Source: UBA9653 sp014859835 (GTDB lineage: Archaea > Thermoplasmatota > Thermoplasmata > UBA10834). Taken from it: 5,798 nucleotides of DNA. Position numbers and translations under genes: made by a program. The stretch lies in NCBI GenBank assembly GCA_014859835.1, contig JACZKW010000037.1, forward strand, positions 1-5,798. The letters run 5' to 3'. The notes beneath the pieces were generated by a model. It searched no databases. It was not told where the DNA came from and worked only from the letters and a program-made list of their open reading frames with translations. Below, one piece after another: positions 5,496 to 5,798 of the stretch (position 1 is the stretch's first letter; each line of letters begins with the position of its first letter).

Positions 5496-5798
5496 TCAAC
5501 GTTTCTTCTTGCCTTTTGACGCGATCTCGTTGAGGGCTTTCAGGAGCGCGATCACTTCTTTCTCCGTGTTATAATGAACGAAGGTGGCTCTCAGCATGGT
5601 ATCTGCTTTGTACAGCGCTGGCACCCGGGAGAAGTAATCCTCGGCACCCACTGCAAGCGCATACTTGTCCCATAGGATTTTAGAGACCGATCGATCGGCC
5701 ATTCCGTCAAATTTGAAGGAGAAGGTCGGGTCTCTGCCAATCTTGGGGTTGATGCCTTTTGGCCCGAAGAGAGTCAGCCCAGGAATATCGTTCAGACC
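5496..5798 (-). CDS. Class V aminotransferase / cysteine-desulfurase-like protein, C-terminal fragment
   Basis: The minus-strand frame enters from the right edge and gives 100 codons before TGA at 5498-5496; the internal ATG at 5702 is not the true start. The fragment begins GLNDIPGLTLFGPKG, like the small C-terminal domain of PLP-dependent class V aminotransferases (PGLTLYGP in SufS/CsdA-type proteins). It ends with LRATFVHYNTEKEVIALLKAL, the conserved C-terminal R-x-x-x-x-HYNT-x-E-E/V helix region. The loop that carries the active cysteine in SufS-type desulfurases (R-x-G-H-x-C-A) is replaced by AVGAEDYFSRVPALYK, and there is no cysteine in the fragment. This fits the cysteine-desulfurase-like subgroup related to SA1215 better than a true sulfur donor enzyme. 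The PLP-lysine part lies outside the window. The basic tail SKGKKKR is unremarkable. Substrate unknown. Confidence 0.85.
   Translation of the reverse strand, partial: GLNDIPGLTLFGPKGINPKIGRDPTFSFKFDGMADRSVSKILWDKYALAVGAEDYFSRVPALYKADTMLRATFVHYNTEKEVIALLKALNEIASKGKKKR

Noticed and set aside
1..5798. CRISPR array, insertion sequence, integrase or phage genes
   Set aside because: No regularly spaced repeats, terminal inverted repeats, transposase or recombinase motifs were found on either strand.

Overview
The window looks like part of an archaeal chromosome, most likely from a euryarchaeal or Thermoplasmatota-type lineage. The archaeal signs are TATA/BRE-like promoter elements, one gene that appears to be leaderless, GGAGG and GAGGTG ribosome binding sites, T-rich terminator candidates, and a sequon-rich surface protein with a single C-terminal membrane anchor. 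The lineage is an inference; no marker gene is present to fix it.

Layout, left to right. (1) 1-2615, minus strand: a very large gene that runs off the left edge (871 codons visible). It encodes an N-terminal DNA-binding winged helix, a STAND-type NTPase core (Walker A, Walker B with LDDV, SRSR sensor, GxP and HD motifs), and a long TPR-like helical region. (2) 2616-2795: a 180-bp divergent intergenic region with a promoter facing each way and a GC-rich inverted repeat close to its middle. (3) 2796-4265, plus strand: a complete 489-residue exported protein of unknown function with a signal peptide, eight N-glycosylation sequons and a C-terminal transmembrane helix. (4) 4266-4445: a convergent intergenic region in which the same T-rich motifs occur on both strands, probably a bidirectional terminator. 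(5) 4446-5174, minus strand: a complete 242-residue exported or membrane-anchored protein of unknown function. (6) 5175-5495: a 321-bp gap without a convincing gene, containing several short inverted and direct repeats. (7) 5496-5798, minus strand: the C-terminal 100 codons of a class V aminotransferase / cysteine-desulfurase-like protein that runs off the right edge and lacks the usual catalytic cysteine.

How the genes may work together. The STAND regulator and the surface glycoprotein are divergent and share a short control region with a dyad about midway between their promoters. This suggests, but does not prove, that the STAND protein is a local regulator of itself and of the surface protein. 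The 242-residue protein converges on the glycoprotein; both are exposed outside the membrane, but nothing in the sequence links them functionally. The aminotransferase-like gene seems to be an independent neighbour. I see no tRNA, rRNA, CRISPR array, insertion sequence, integrase or phage gene.
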